Numbered from the stretch's first letter, positions 1 to 12,706 are shown. The stretch is 64,000 bases of DNA from Dirofilaria immitis (GCA_024305405.1 JAKNDB010000098.1:4025501-4089500), one strand, 5' to 3'. The notes: generated by a model from the sequence alone, not told the origin. Translations and numbers: made by a program.

Positions 1-31
<31 letters not shown>

Positions 32-46
32 GTAATAATAATAATA
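1..46. repeat. AAT trinucleotide microsatellite
   Basis: About fifteen AAT triplets run from the window edge with one interruption (a G near position 32). The array may continue to the left of the window. Confidence 0.95.
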
Positions 47-1790
47 CATAACTAAATTGATAGGATAAAAATAAATGAAAAAATAATTTGATAATTTATG
101 ATGCAAATAGAAAAATTAAAAAAGAAAAAAAATTCTAAGAATTCTACTATTTTCAAACAATTTTTTGCTTTTTGTTCAATTTGAAAATAATTTTGGAATT
201 TAAAATTTCATTAACCAAAAAGCAAAAATTTATTTGAAATTTCATTAGCAACTAAGTTTGAATTTGAATATTTATCGTCGAGAAAATAATAAAATTTATC
301 AATTGCTTCATAAAAACGAATAATAAATATATATTTGAGTAATAGTAGTAGCGAATAAAAATTATTTATAATTTTTTTAAAATAAAATTTTAAAATTTAA
401 ATAAATTTTAATATCAAACAAAATACATCAGAATGGATTATTTATTATTTACTGCATTAATGTTTATAAAATAAATTCTGTTTATAATATTTGTTTATAT
501 TTTGAATATTTTAAGATTTCATTTCTAACCAAAATAATATCTAAAAATAGCATTTAAAATTATTGGAATAATTTCGACATAAAATGAATTTATCGTATTA
601 TTATCGAAAATAAACTTGACATCCCAAACTTATGCATTCCTCCCGACAAACTTTGTTCACTTAATCGAAAAATGAGAAGAAAGAAAAAAAGAGATATTTA
701 CATAGTAAAAGAATAATATTTGAATGATTGAAGATTTAATTTCAATCCAAAACAAATTCTTATTTTCATTTCCATTTCCATTTCCATAATTTCAATTGCT
801 ATTATTCCTATTTTACTTGTTTTATATTTTAATTTTTTTGTTAAGAATTAATTTAATGATATTCAAAAGAGTAACAATTAAATACAACTTTATTTAAGCC
901 TAAATATGAATATAATATTCTTTTTTATCACTTATTTTTTCTGATTGTTTATCATTTATTTTTTTAATAAAAGATATTTAAAATTAGTTAAATTGATAGA
1001 TAAGTTAATAACTATAATAGTTTTTGTTCAAATAATTAATTTTCATAAATTTATCAATGCAAAATTAATCGTTATCACATTTAAAGTAATCAAAATGATT
1101 AACTATTTATAAAAGAGTGATAATAATAGATATTCTAATTTCATAATGAAATAATTACAATTTTAATAATTAATTGTTCACTAAAACTTAAATTATTTCA
1201 ATTTATATTGATAAAATGATTATTAAAGCAAAAATAAATTTAGAACTTAAAAAGTTTCATAAATCATCGACGAATAAAAGAATAAAAAGATTTTTTTTTT
1301 TAATATATATGGTGAAATTGAACAATAAATAAATTATTATCAAATAATATTAAAAATTAAAAATAAAATAAATTTATGCTATTTATTTTTGATTTCTTAA
1401 AAATTCATCAGATTTTATCAATCATAAAATATTGATATTTTGGAAAAGAAAAAAATTTTATACAAATTTTTAATTTTAAAATATTTTCAGACTAAATATA
1501 AGTAATATTAAATTGTTAAATTTAATAAATAATTCATTTTTTTCGCTTTTATTTTTGTTTACTTTTTTAAAAGAAAAATCGGAAGAATTAAAAAGTTTAA
1601 AATAAATAAACAAATTTATTGCAATTGTAATAAAATAATTTTAATAGTAAACAAAATCGAATGAAAATAAAATGCTAAATTTATAAATAATTTATTTTGA
1701 ATTTTTTTCTTATTTTATCTTTTAAAAAGAAAATAAAAAGAAAAAGTATTTCAAATTGATAAATAAAAATGTTCAAATCAAACAATCTCT
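47..1790. other. A+T-rich non-coding stretch
   Basis: Stop codons are dense in all six frames and no exon-like G+C rise is flanked by good splice sites. A slightly C-rich patch near 617-665 leaves a frame of about 50 codons open, but open runs of that length are expected by chance at this composition. I see nothing functional here. Confidence 0.6.
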
Positions 1791-1801
1791 TCAACCATAT
1801 A

Positions 1802-1837
<36 letters not shown>

Positions 1838-1890
1838 TCTATGTATGTATGTATGTATGTATGTGTGTATGTATGTATATATGTATGTTT
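1791..1890. repeat. (TA)n / (TATG)n microsatellite
   Basis: A short TA run passes into about twenty TATG tetranucleotides with a few TATC and TGTG variants. It keeps several frames free of stops on both strands, which explains the Cys/Val/Tyr-Met open frames that can be drawn over it. I do not consider any of them genes. Confidence 0.95.
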
Positions 1891-1941
1891 GGATGGTTGG
1901 ATGGTTGGATGGTTGGATTGGATGGATGGTTCAATGGTTGA
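1891..1941. repeat. (GGATGGTT)n minisatellite
   Basis: About five TGGATGGT-type octamers follow directly on the TATG array, so two unrelated simple repeats are joined head to tail. Confidence 0.9.
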
Positions 1942-2035
1942 ATATATCAATAGAAGGAGGATGAAAATAAAAAAATAAAAAAAGTAAATAATTTGCAAAA
2001 AAATGATTAAGTATGGCAGCATTTCTGCTTTCAAT

Positions 2036-2145
2036 CTCCTCCTCCTACTCCTCCCACACATTTTCCTCCTCCTCCTCCTCCTCCTACTCCTCCTACTCAT
2101 CCTCCTACTCATCCTCTTTCTACTCATCCTATTCCTAGTCCTATT
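2036..2145. repeat. CCT/CTC-rich triplet array
   Basis: CTC/TCC triplets, interspersed with CTACTC and CTCATC variants, form a strongly strand-asymmetric polypyrimidine run. It generates a poly-Leu reading on the plus strand and a poly-Arg reading on the minus strand. Both look like artefacts of the repeat. Confidence 0.9.
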
Positions 2146-2278
2146 TATATGCCCTTATTTCTTCTTTTTCACTCATTTCTCTAACTTCATTACATCATTT
2201 TCTAGCCATCTTCTTTTTTGTCACTTTTTACCACCTACGCTTTCCCATTATCCTCCTCTCTGTATTATCTACACCCAC

Positions 2279-2512
2279 ACTTTTTCATCACTTTCATCCT
2301 TCCTCCACTTTTTCCACCCACAACTTTTGCCACCTACACTTTTTCATCACTTTCATCCTTCCTCAACTTTTTTTCACCCACAACTTTTGCCACCTACACT
2401 TTTCATCACTTTCATCCTTCCTCCACTTTTTCCACCCACAACTTTTGCCACCTACACTTTTTCATCACTTTCATCCTCCCTTCAAAACTTTTTTTCCACC
2501 CACACTTTGTCA
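2279..2512. repeat. 60-bp tandem array, about 3.8 copies
   Basis: The unit opens with tttttcatcactttcatcct and contains ccacccacaacttttgccac. Copies begin near 2281, 2340, 2400 and 2458. The last copy is diverged, with tcccttcaaaac replacing the standard middle. The whole array is pyrimidine-rich on the plus strand. A 241-codon open frame (2003-2728) covers it together with the CTC array. Its composition (Leu, Phe, Ser, Pro, Thr) and its lack of conserved motifs make it a repeat-derived frame, not a supported gene. Confidence 0.9.
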
Positions 2513-2934
2513 TCATTTATTTGTCCAACTTTTATTTATTTAAAATCTTTGCAAAATTCCCAAATTCGTTTTTTTTGTTATTTCTGGTTTTGCCATAGAA
2601 GGGAATATAATTATAAAAGTAAATATTATTTTATGCTAAAAAAAACGAACGAGAAAATTGTACCATATTTACATTCATTTATATACCGGAAGCAATCCAT
2701 TTCATTTTTATTATTCTATTCCGATTAACTTTAAAAAGCAAATCAAACAGAAATAATAATAACATCCGGAAATATCGTATTATTTATAATATAAAATAAA
2801 AAATATAATAATATATGACATATTATAAATGAAATAATCGTTTATAACAAAAAAAAAGTAACAACAGGAAGAAGAAGAAAAAAAATATGAAAATATATAT
2901 GCATTTGATTTTTGAAATAGAACATTTAAACTTT

Positions 2935-3020
2935 CTCTCTCTTTGTTTCTCTGTCTCCTTCCCTCTCTCTCTCTCTCTTTATTTCCCTTCTCCCTCTCCT
3001 TCTTCCTCTCTTTTATTCCC
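2935..3020. repeat. CT-rich polypyrimidine tract
   Basis: CT dinucleotides interrupted by TTT, CCC and G form a run of about 85 bp that is nearly purine-free on the plus strand. Similar tracts recur at 11774-11815 and 52690-52800. Confidence 0.9.
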
Positions 3021-3757
3021 TTTATTAATAATCATTGCATTTTATTCGAATTTATTTTAATTTAATCAACGTTTGTTAAAAATTTCGTTCCAACAAAAGT
3101 TATAAAATATTATGATAAAGATTAGGATTAAGAAATCAGAATATCGTAATACAATAATATGATAATGAATAAATCAAAATCATTTTTGATAAATTCTTTA
3201 CCGATAAATCAGAATCGAAAATCGAATAGAAATTAACAAAATAAAATTTATTGAAATTAATTTGCTAAGAATTTTATGGCTTGAATGTGTATATTATTAT
3301 TATCATTCAATTTTATTATGTTTATTTATTAGCTATCTGTAGTATGATATCAATTATTATTAGCTTAATTAATTTATTATCCAGTTATCAGTTATCTCTT
3401 ATCACTTTCAGTCTTTTTTCTTTTTTTTAAAATTTCTATTTAATATTGATCGATGTATCTGATTCGATGTTGCATTATGATGATTACAAAATACATCGAT
3501 TATCGAAAAAATTCAATAATTGATTATGCCATTTATAAAAATTCCACAGTTGCATTAATGATAATCAGTTTTTAATTACAAATTAAATTATTCCATTTCT
3601 GTTCTATTGTATTTAATTTCCGATTTATCCTTCTACTTTATCTCCTTCACATTCCATCCATAGAATTTATATTTTATACTGGAATTTTTTTTTTGTTCTT
3701 TCATATTCTTTTAATTAATTTATTTCATTTAATTCTTCTATCATTTTTCATTCTGTT
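3021..3757. other. A+T-rich non-coding stretch
   Basis: No exon-like or structured element stands out. The sequence is T-rich with scattered TTATCA words. Confidence 0.55.
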
Positions 3758-3880
3758 CATTATTAATTATTCTATGCTATATACATATATTGATTATTAA
3801 TTATTCTATGTCTATTATTTATATACATATTGATTATTAATTATTCTATTCCTATTATTTATATATATGCATCATTATTC
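3758..3880. repeat. 40-bp tandem array, about 3 copies
   Basis: The words tgattattaattattctat and ctattatttatatacatat alternate. The first recurs at 3791 and 3831, giving a 40-bp period, with diverged flanking copies. Confidence 0.8.
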
Positions 3881-4127
3881 TATGCCATTTCTTAATCAAA
3901 ATGTTGTTGACAGAAGGAAAGTTAGATAAGAATTGAATTTTAGGAGAAAAAAATCAGTCATTAGAGTAAGGGAAAGGAAGAAGAGGAATAAATCGGTTAG
4001 CTTTTAAAAGCTAAAATTGACTTTATTCCCACAAACAACAAACCAATCAGTAATCAATCGCCTACGCATTTTAAAGAAAACTAAGTCTCTTATGCCATTT
4101 GAATGATAACAAAAATGAAATGAAATA
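3881..4127. other. A+T-rich spacer with an 18-bp palindrome
   Basis: A perfect palindrome ttagcttttaaaagctaa occupies 3997-4014. About 35 bp downstream is accaatcag, a CCAAT-box-like word. No transcript can be attached to it, so promoter function is only a possibility. Confidence 0.4.
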
Positions 4128-4150
4128 AAGAGAGAGAGAGAGAGAGAGAG
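4128..4150. repeat. (GA)n microsatellite
   Basis: About eleven uninterrupted GA dinucleotides. Confidence 0.95.
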
Positions 4151-4219
4151 AAAAAAAGCAGGAAGAGTTAAGAAAAGGAAATCAAATGAAAAATGAGGGA
4201 ATGAATGAATACATATATG

Positions 4220-4262
4220 TATGATATGATATGATATGATATGATAAGATATGATGTGATAT
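4220..4262. repeat. (ATGAT)n pentanucleotide repeat
   Basis: ATGATATGAT units repeat for about 40 bp with AAGAT and GTGAT variants. Similar pentamers occur at 50885-50935 and 56275-56340. Confidence 0.85.
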
Positions 4263-4589
4263 AGATATAAGCAATGATAGAGAGATTCTTTTCAATAGTT
4301 CATTATTTTTATCTTTTCATTCAATAATTAATTATGAAAAATAAATGTTAATAATATTGAACGAATGAGATAGATGTATATGATTGATTGATTGATGAAT
4401 ATAATATGACACATAAATAAAAGTTATCAATAGAAGAGAATTTGTAAGTGTAATAATGAAGCATAACACGTACGTACGTATCATATTAATGACGAACAGC
4501 GTAATAACACGATAAAATGAGAATTTATTAAATGACATATGAAGTATACCTAAAACGCTGAGTGTTTTAGAAAATATTATATAAATGAA

Positions 4590-4712
4590 CAAATATTGCA
4601 TTCATGTTACACGTGTACTTCATATGTTGAAAATATTGCATTCATGTTACACGTGTATTTCATGCGTTGAAAATATTGCATTCATGTTACACGTGTATTT
4701 TATACGTCGAAA
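4590..4712. repeat. 40-bp tandem array, 3 copies, each with ACACGTGT
   Basis: aaatattgcattcatgttac recurs at 4591, 4631 and 4671. Each copy carries the palindrome acacgtgt, which contains the E-box core CACGTG, followed by a variable catatgtt / catgcgtt / tatacgtc segment. A minus-strand open frame (4332-4601) ends in the first copy and has no recognisable domain. Confidence 0.9.
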
Positions 4713-6581
4713 ATTGCATCTAACAAATATATGGTTTCATATTGTTTATAATGTATAATTACAATTAAAAAAGTAGTTTATATAAATAAAAATGGAATAT
4801 ATTTGCTAAATAGAATATACGTCAAATACGTACTATTTTATATTTGTTCACGTGAAAATATGCATAAATGAGAATAAGACTAATTCATCAAATATATCTA
4901 TACGTTTCATTTTATCTTATATTTTCTTAATTGATTAATTAATATAGTCATTTAATTAATGAAAGAATGAAATTGGAGAATTAATTATTCTAATTTAAAA
5001 TTAACAAATTGAAAAGCATAATTATCATCAATTCTCGAAATCGAAAATATCAGCAAAGAGTTTTCATATCTAATATTAATATCAATTTACATTTAAACCT
5101 AAACAATTCACAAAGAAATGAGGTGAATTATTCTCGATAAAATTAACACTTATTCGGAATATTTAATTATGAAATTAAAGATTAGCATACATCGCATTGC
5201 ATTTTGTTGTATTGCACTTGCATTTGCAATTTCAAAATGTCAGAAAGTTATAGGAGAATTGAAGGTATCTAGCATATAAATTAGGCTAAATTATCCCTTC
5301 ATCTAAATAAAGCCAAGCAATAAATTAGCCTAGTAGCAGTAGCAGAAATAGCAGTACTTCAAATGCATCTATGATATATTTTTTTATTAAATTGTTTGAA
5401 ATATTTTATTTTTATTAAAATTTTTGCAATAACGAAGAAAAGTCATAAACTTAAGGAGGATAGTTTTAAAATAATTAATTATTAAAACGATTATTTTATC
5501 TATTTTTAGTAAATAAAATAAAATTTAATGGAATGATCCGCTCCTATCGAAATGAAATTATCACTTATCATAAATCAATCAAAATACTTTCCTTTGTTTT
5601 TTTATTTGAATAATTTAGACAAATAATAAAAATAGTAATAAATAAAAAGTAATCTTTTTTCTTTCCTATTCATCTCCATTCTTCAAAGTTTGATATTCTC
5701 GAGAAACGAATAAATAATGAATTATTATGAAAGCAAAATTGGTATGGCAAAAATCATAAATTTTAATAAAAAATTTTTTTAACAAAGACTAAAAGAAAAA
5801 AATAAGTATGCCTCTAAAATTAAATGGAAATTACTAATTAAAGTTATCAGCGAATGAATCAATTAGTATATTAATAAAACTGATAAGCTGTAATTAGCGG
5901 TATTTGTTAAACATAACTGATAGTTTTCAGAAATTTTTTATCTGAAAATGATATTAAATACGATATATAAATATAATTAATGTCTTGCAGCAATAAGTTT
6001 TTCTGTAATTAATACTTACTGTAAATTTTACGTTTGAACATCGTATCAAATACAGCATAGTGTAAATGACTCCTTACAGTAAATTTTATTGAATACTGTA
6101 TTAATGGGATGTAAATGACATTTTTGAGCAATTTTATATTTGAAGATCGTTAAAAAAAAGAAAATAATGATCGAGAGAACATTCGACAGATACGAATGCA
6201 ATTAACAGGTAAAAAGTTAAGAGTAATTCATTTTTGATAATCGAAGGACAATTTGAAGGATGGAAAAAACTTTTTCACTAGTAATGCTTTAATTTTAACA
6301 AAAAAAAAGAAAAAAGTATGATTGAAAAAGGACAAATGTTAGAAAAGAAGTCTGATGATGTATTAAAGTCAAAATAAAAAGTGAGGGAAAAATTAAGTAA
6401 AGTGAAAATTGTCAAAATTGAATATTTTTAAAATAATTTCAAAAGTGAGCCAAAAAAGAGCAAAAAGAAAAAAATGAGCTGAATATTAAAAATGAAGGAA
6501 ATGGAAAATTAAATTTCCATTTTTCTAAAATCAAAATTTTTATTTTACAAACGAAAAATATGATAAAAAAATTGAAATTTA
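4713..6581. other. A+T-rich non-coding stretch
   Basis: Contains a short AGCAGT-type patch near 5332-5356, preceded by the words taggct and agccta (5282-5330), and a weak duplication of ttactgtaaattttac-type words (6018-6090). No supported gene. Confidence 0.55.
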
Positions 6582-6773
6582 ATAGAGAAATGATTATTGA
6601 TAGAGGAATGAAATGATTATTGATAGAGAAATGAAATGATTATTGATAGAGAAATGAAATGATTATTGATAGAGAAATGAAATGATTATTGATAGAGAAA
6701 TGAAATGATTATTGATAGAGAAATGAAATGATTATTGATAGAGAAATGAAATGATTATTGATAGAGAAATGAA
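6582..6773. repeat. 23-bp tandem array, about 8 copies
   Basis: The unit is atagagaaatgaaatgatta plus ttg. The first copy lacks four bases and the second has gg for ga. The remaining copies are essentially identical, which indicates recent expansion or homogenisation. Confidence 0.95.
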
Positions 6774-7698
6774 AAAGTAGGGGGAAAAAGGAAAATTATA
6801 ATAGAAAGAGTGATGTGGCGACGATACAAAATTGTTAAAAGAAAAATTTTTCAAAAATTCTTTCTTTCCTTTTGCCTTTTTTTTTTACAAAAAAAAGTAA
6901 AGAAAGAAACTTTTCTTTTCCCTTTTGTTAAAAGAAAATCTAAATAGCAATGTTTGTTAAAGCTATTTGATTATCTGATAATTATCATTCCTATATTTCT
7001 TCAAATTCATTCATTCAATTGGATGGAATAATAGAAATACAACTATATGAGAATAATTTTTCTTCTTTTTTTTTTTTGCTTTTATGTTAATTTCCGGCAA
7101 AGCAATGGGATATATTGCAAATTGAATGAAAATGTTATTTATTTGAAAAATTTCACTTCTTAATAACAAACATTTCATGCCAAATAATAATAATAACAGA
7201 TAATATAAATAGTAAATATAAGAAAAACAAATTTTGATTTATTTTGGGATTGAAAAAAAGGAAAAATTTATTATAAAAAATATAATTATTTTTATTCAAA
7301 AATAATATCAGAACTTAATTAATAAATTATTATAATAAATAATATCAGATTTTATGATATTCATTATATTTATCATTGATATTTATTAATATATATTAAA
7401 TATATATTAATTAAATTAATTTTAAACGATTAAATATATCTTATAGTATTCTAATACTACTAATTTTCATTATGCTTTAATATAAATAATAAAAATTCAA
7501 AAATAATTAATCAAAATTCTTGAAATTTCACAGAAATATTTTCTTTTATTTGTCTAATAATATGCAAAGATGAAAATAATAATATATGGTAGCTTAAGCA
7601 CATTTTTAACTAATTGTACCTATACTTTTTAATAATAATTTTTACATTCATTATCACGATTCTGGAATGTATATCGTTATTTTATGAATGAAACAATA
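6774..7698. other. A+T-rich non-coding stretch
   Basis: Homopolymer-rich (A and T runs at 6840-6910 and 7060-7080). Nothing gene-like is visible. Confidence 0.55.
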
Positions 7699-7850
7699 TA
7701 GCATAAGAACAGCAATTTTATGCTGCACTGACATTTACGCTGCAAAATTAAAATATAGTGTAATCGGGATACGGTATTGATGCTACCGTAAGCGGGTCTT
7801 TTGCTATAATATTTTTTAGGTTATCAATGCATTGCAGCTAAAATTCCAAT
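7699..7850 (+). other. G+C-richer island with predicted hairpins
   Basis: Against a very A+T-rich background this patch has clustered G+C and three complementary pairings. agcataa (7700-7706) pairs with ttatgct (7718-7724). acggta (7771-7776) pairs with taccgt (7784-7789). tatag (7754-7758) pairs with ctata (7804-7808). A U-run followed by AGG comes after the last pairing. It could be a small structured RNA, a fragment of an exon or chance. No tRNA A/B boxes or known snRNA core are recognised. Confidence 0.2.
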
Positions 7851-10452
7851 GTAATTTTAACTTATTTTTCTCATATTTTTTTACTAGTTAATTAAAATTC
7901 TTTGTTTACAAATATTATTTCTATTTATATGATAAAAAAGAAATAAAAGAAATTTTATTTTTCTTTTTACATTCATGAATTTATTTATTTATATTGTTTT
8001 ACGGTAATTTCCTTTTTATTTATTTTATCATATCTATGCTTTCCTTTTATCTTAACGAAATATTTAGTAAACATTAATTTCATCAAAAAAGATTATCATT
8101 TATATGTAAACAGTTTTTTTGATAATTATTTCAAAGGAATTAATATCATGAAAAATTTATAGAAATATTCAATATTTGCTTACCGTTAATTAAACATTTT
8201 TGATTCAATCAATAATAAATTTAAAGACTAAAAAACAAATATACAACAATTTAATATTGTTTCTCATTCAATTATAATGTTAAATGTAATCACAATAAAT
8301 GTAAATAATTAAAATTAAATTAAACAGTTAAATGAAGATAATATTCTATAAATCTACCAAAGCATCAAATCATTTTTTAATTAATAAATATATTTTATAA
8401 TTTGATTAAATTTGTATTATAAAAATTTGGTAATTCTAAATTACTATCATTACAATCAATTTTATAATTTAATGAAAGAAAGGAAAAGAATCACAAATAA
8501 GAAATGAAATACTCATTTAAAATTAATTTAATGAGATATTAAAGAAAAGTTGTAATTTTATTGCTACAAAAAAAGAGAAAAAGAATTTCTTTTCTTCAAA
8601 TATATTTTAATTGCTTTTCTGAAATAAGTTATTTCAATAAATTATGCTCGCTTATTTTCCAACTTATTAGGATGAAGGAAAAGAGAAGAAAAAGAAGAGA
8701 AAAATGAAATTTTATTATTTTACTTAGATAGAATGTTCAATAATCATCTTATCATTTTCAATTCTAGATGATACTCATTTAAATATTCATCATATCAAAT
8801 GTTAATCATAAATTCAACGATCATTTCATCATTGTTAATCCTAGATCCATTCATTAAATTGAAACTATTCAAAATTATAATTGATAAATTTCCAATATAT
8901 TTCAATAAATCAATCACTCATCTGAAATTATCGAATACAGTATGATCGTTAATTAAAAATGAGTTAATCAAAAAAATAAGTGATAAGAAAAAAATAAACA
9001 AAATCATATTGTCATTAAAAATTTTTTACTATAAAAAGTAATGAGAACTTTGCTTTTTTTTGAAATTCAATTTGCATAAAAATTGACATAATCCCTAACT
9101 AAGTTTTCAACAAACTAACATTTATAATTTACATATATATATATTAGTTAGAAATAGGATGAAAATAATCGAGAAACTTTTTTCATTTTTCTCTATCAGC
9201 TTTCGAAAGAACGAAAACAAATTAGCTGATCTGGAATTTCAAGAATAAGCATTTTTAAAACTAGCATTATCATCAAAACTTAAATGATTAAAACGAGATA
9301 TTCCCTATATCAATCAATTTCATCAATTAGATGATCGGATCAACATTGATATCATTATCAATCATTTAGCATATATTGTCAATACATATTTAAATGAAAA
9401 CTTCAAACTATCTTTTTTCAAAAAAAGAAAAAAGAAAGAGAGTGAATATACTGAAACTAACTGATATTAATAGCAAATTTCATTCTCGAGAAAAAAAGAA
9501 GAAAAAAGCTATGAAATATATGTGTTGAGAATATAATTTAAAAATAAAAATATTTCAAAAAACAAGCAAAATTTTTTTCGACATTTTTTGAACAAAAACA
9601 AAATTACGTAAAAATTATTTTATAAATTTTTCAATTTTTGATTTATTTGTTTAATAATTCGATAATATTTTAATTTTAATATATTTTATTATATAAAAGT
9701 TTATTTGCAATAAATAAAAATAAAACTTTTTTTCTTTTTGTAAACAATATAAATTTGAAAATAAAAAAATGAAATATAAAAGTATTTATAATTAAATTTT
9801 ATAATAAATATAAAATATAATATTTAATCAAATTTTGTATTATCTTTTCTCCTTTCTTATCAAAATGATAAATAATAAAAAATGAAAGTAAAAAATAAAA
9901 GAAAAATTTTGAAAGAAACGATATATCAACTTGATGATTAAATTTGTATAAAAAAAAAGAAAAAATAATGTCCGAAAATAAACTTTCAATGAGAAGAGAA
10001 ATGGCAAAATGATAAAGGTGAGGAAATGATTGATTTGCTAAGATGGTAGAATGAAATTTTATAAAATCAAAACTTTTACAAATGAAATAAGAGAAGTTAA
10101 ATTAGAGTTGAATTAGAGAAATAGAAAGTAAATGTAAATAAAATTAAATTGAGGCTTAATTAAGTAGAAAATACAATTTTGGTTTGTCAGAAAATACGAA
10201 ATTAAATTATTCGTTATAAATGCTAATAAAATTTCATCTTATCCATCAACTTCTTTCCTATTATCAGTTTTGTTTTGTGATAATCAAAAATAAAAGATAT
10301 GCTGCGAATATTTTTAGGGAAATATGCGAATTATTTGCGAAACCAAAATTATCATTCCCTTTTTTGCTTTCCTTTTTTGAATAAAAATGAAAAAGAAGAG
10401 GAAAATTTTAATAGTTTTCTCAACTTTTTCGTTATTAATTGCAAAATAAAGT
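7851..10452. other. A+T-rich non-coding stretch
   Basis: No supported gene. A G+C-richer spot at 9196-9230 holds a short inverted repeat (atcagct ... agctgat). A 29-codon frame starting at 9159 is too short to call. Confidence 0.5.
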
Positions 10453-10513
10453 ATTATTATTGTCATTATTATAATTATTATAATCATTATCATAATTATT
10501 ATTATTATTATCA
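10453..10513. repeat. TTATTA/CATTAT simple repeat
   Basis: Degenerate ATT triplets with ATAATTAT and CATTAT variants. Short Tyr/His-rich and Ile-rich frames drawn across it (10299-10538) are repeat-driven. Confidence 0.85.
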
Positions 10514-10843
10514 ATTTAACATAGTATTTCAATTGTAAAAACGATTAAACTTTTATTTTTCAAATTTTATTTTCTAAAATTTTAATTTTACATTTCATCC
10601 GATTTGCTTTATCTTTTTATCATATTATCTCATTATCTAAGTTTTAGTGTAATTTACCTTTAATTAATTTAATCTAATAATACTATTAATTGGAAATTAA
10701 TTGAAATTAATTTCTTTACTACAATCATATAAATATGAATTTAGTTATTTTAAAATAAATAATAAGAAATTGATAAGTAAAAAGAAAAGCAAATGACGAA
10801 TGGAATATTTTATTATAATTGCAAATTGTTATTGCAATTATAT

Positions 10844-10880
10844 TGCATGCATGCATGCATGCAATCATCAATGCATGCAT
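10844..10880. repeat. (GCAT)n microsatellite
   Basis: About five GCAT tetramers, then a short gap and a second atgcatgcat. The repeat is self-complementary. Confidence 0.9.
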
Positions 10881-11018
10881 ACAAATTAGTAATAAAATTC
10901 TTTTTTATTTTTTTAATAGGAAAAAAGAAACTAGCAATATGTTTTTAAAAAATTACAACTTATTGAGGGAATGGATGTATATAAAATTGATAATCAATTT
11001 TATTTATATTCTATTATG

Positions 11019-11054
11019 CATATTGAATTATCGATTTTTCGATAATTCAATATG
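11019..11054. repeat. Perfect 16-bp inverted repeat with a TTTT loop
   Basis: catattgaattatcga (11019-11034) is followed by tttt and its exact reverse complement tcgataattcaatatg (11039-11054). This is far longer than most chance palindromes in the window. Confidence 0.9.
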
Positions 11055-11224
11055 AATTTTATAAATTATTGAAAATATTCTTTGATTATTCATATTACCA
11101 ATAACATATTAACATATAAAAATTATTGTTAACAATAATTAAATTTAATACTAAATTTTATATAATAAAATATAAGAATCGCTTTAAGGATTAGAAATTC
11201 TTCAAATTTTTAAAATGATGAAAT

Positions 11225-11335
11225 AAACAAAATTCTCGATAAACAATCAAAATATGCAAAAATAAACAATATTCTCGATAAATGATCAAAATGTAGAAAG
11301 ATAAACAGTATTCTCGATAAATGTAGAAAGATATG
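11225..11335. repeat. Degenerate tandem repeat, about 3 copies
   Basis: The word attctcgataaa recurs three times within about 110 bp (near 11232, 11270 and 11310), with intervening caaaat(a/g)t(a/g)-type sequence. Unit length is about 40 bp. Confidence 0.75.
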
Positions 11336-11773
11336 AATTTTAATAAATATAATTATATAATTTCAAAATAACATACATATATACATTTTTGCTTTCACGT
11401 AAATTTAATACGTAAATTATAAAAACACGTAAACGCTTTTTCTTTCACCTTTCACGTATTACGTAAATTATGAAAAATTAACGTGAAAATTTAACATATT
11501 ATTTGCTAGTGATGATAATAAATAATTTTTTTAAAAGAAAAAAGGAAATTTGGCAACAAATGTAAGAAAAAGAAAAATAAATAACGGATGTAGACGAGAA
11601 TTAAATGATAAATGATTAGTTAAAAAGTGAAAATAATTGATTATATACTGATAATTTATTGATTATTTTCTTTTTTGAAAAGTTTATTTTTGAGATAAAA
11701 AAGAAATGCGACATATAGATGATATATGTATATATCTGTTTTCTTCAATCATTATCATCTTTTCCTCTTCTCC
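11336..11773. other. A+T-rich spacer with ACGTAAA words
   Basis: Between 11395 and 11485, cacgtaaa, tacgtaaa and cacgtatt-type words repeat loosely. No gene is visible. Confidence 0.45.
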
Positions 11774-11815
11774 TTCTCTTCTCTCTCTCTCTCTCTCGCT
11801 TTTCCTCTCTGTTAG
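11774..11815. repeat. (CT)n tract
   Basis: TCTCTCTC run interrupted by TTT and a single CG. Confidence 0.9.
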
Positions 11816-12645
11816 TGTTAGTTTATAAAAATAAATTTTATTTTATCATTCTCGAACATTACTGTTTTTTTTTTTTATTTTTCAATCAATTAGAAAAATC
11901 TCATCTTTGTCGGAAGAGACTTATTAATTCAAATAAGAAAATTTTGAAATTTATTTTATAATAAAATATTAACATTTTTAGGGTAAAATTTATATTTTAT
12001 GATAAGAATGATAAAAATAATAAGAGCGATAAAATGATAAGAATGGTAAAATGATAATATCATAAATTTTGAATTAATTTAACATTTTTGTTTGTCCATT
12101 TTTCGTCTTTTGCATGAAAAGAAATATTTTTGAATTAATCAAAATCTTCGATAAATGATAATTAAAATATTTTGGAAATAATTTTATATCCCAAAAAAAT
12201 ATTATCATTTTGATATATATTTTATAATATATATTTATATATTTTTTATATTTTTAAATAAACATTTAAATAAATTTTAAAATATTTGTTTTTTTCATTT
12301 CATTTTAATTTATTAAATTAGTTTCTTTTTTAAACTTTTAGATATAAATTTATAATTAATTATTTGATTAAATCATTTCTATGCATTATGATAATTATTA
12401 AATAAGAATCAAATAACAGATATATTAATAATACTAAATAATTATAAACATTGAAAATTTATTTCATAATATATGCAGGGATTCTCGATTTTTTTCTTAT
12501 AAAGTCTCGAATTGCAAATGCTTTCTTTCTCCTACCCGCAAGTAGTATCTTTCAAAAAAAAATTATTCGATTCTGCTAATTTTAATTAATTACAAGTTTT
12601 AATAAAAAATAGGAAAAGTGGAGCTGGAAAAATCATTAATATAAA
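11816..12645. other. A+T-rich non-coding stretch
   Basis: A C-richer patch at 12478-12552 has an AG acceptor-like start and a GT donor-like end around a short open frame. It matches no family I recognise, so I do not call an exon. Confidence 0.45.
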
Positions 12646-12706
12646 TATGTAATAATGATAATGATAATGATAATGATAACGATAATAATGATAATGATGA
12701 TAATAG
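12646..12706. repeat. (GATAAT)n repeat
   Basis: About nine GATAAT hexamers with one GATAAC and a GATGAT variant. It is an extreme local case of the TGATAA-rich composition seen throughout the window. Confidence 0.9.

Noticed and set aside
1681..2127. 148-codon minus-strand frame with Arg-rich start
   Set aside because: The Arg run is the CCT array and the Tyr/Thr/His run is the TATG array read backwards.
2003..2728. 241-codon plus-strand frame, the longest non-array frame
   Set aside because: It is built from the CTC array and the 60-bp tandem repeat; composition is Leu/Phe/Ser/Pro/Thr with no domain, and pyrimidine asymmetry explains the lack of stops.
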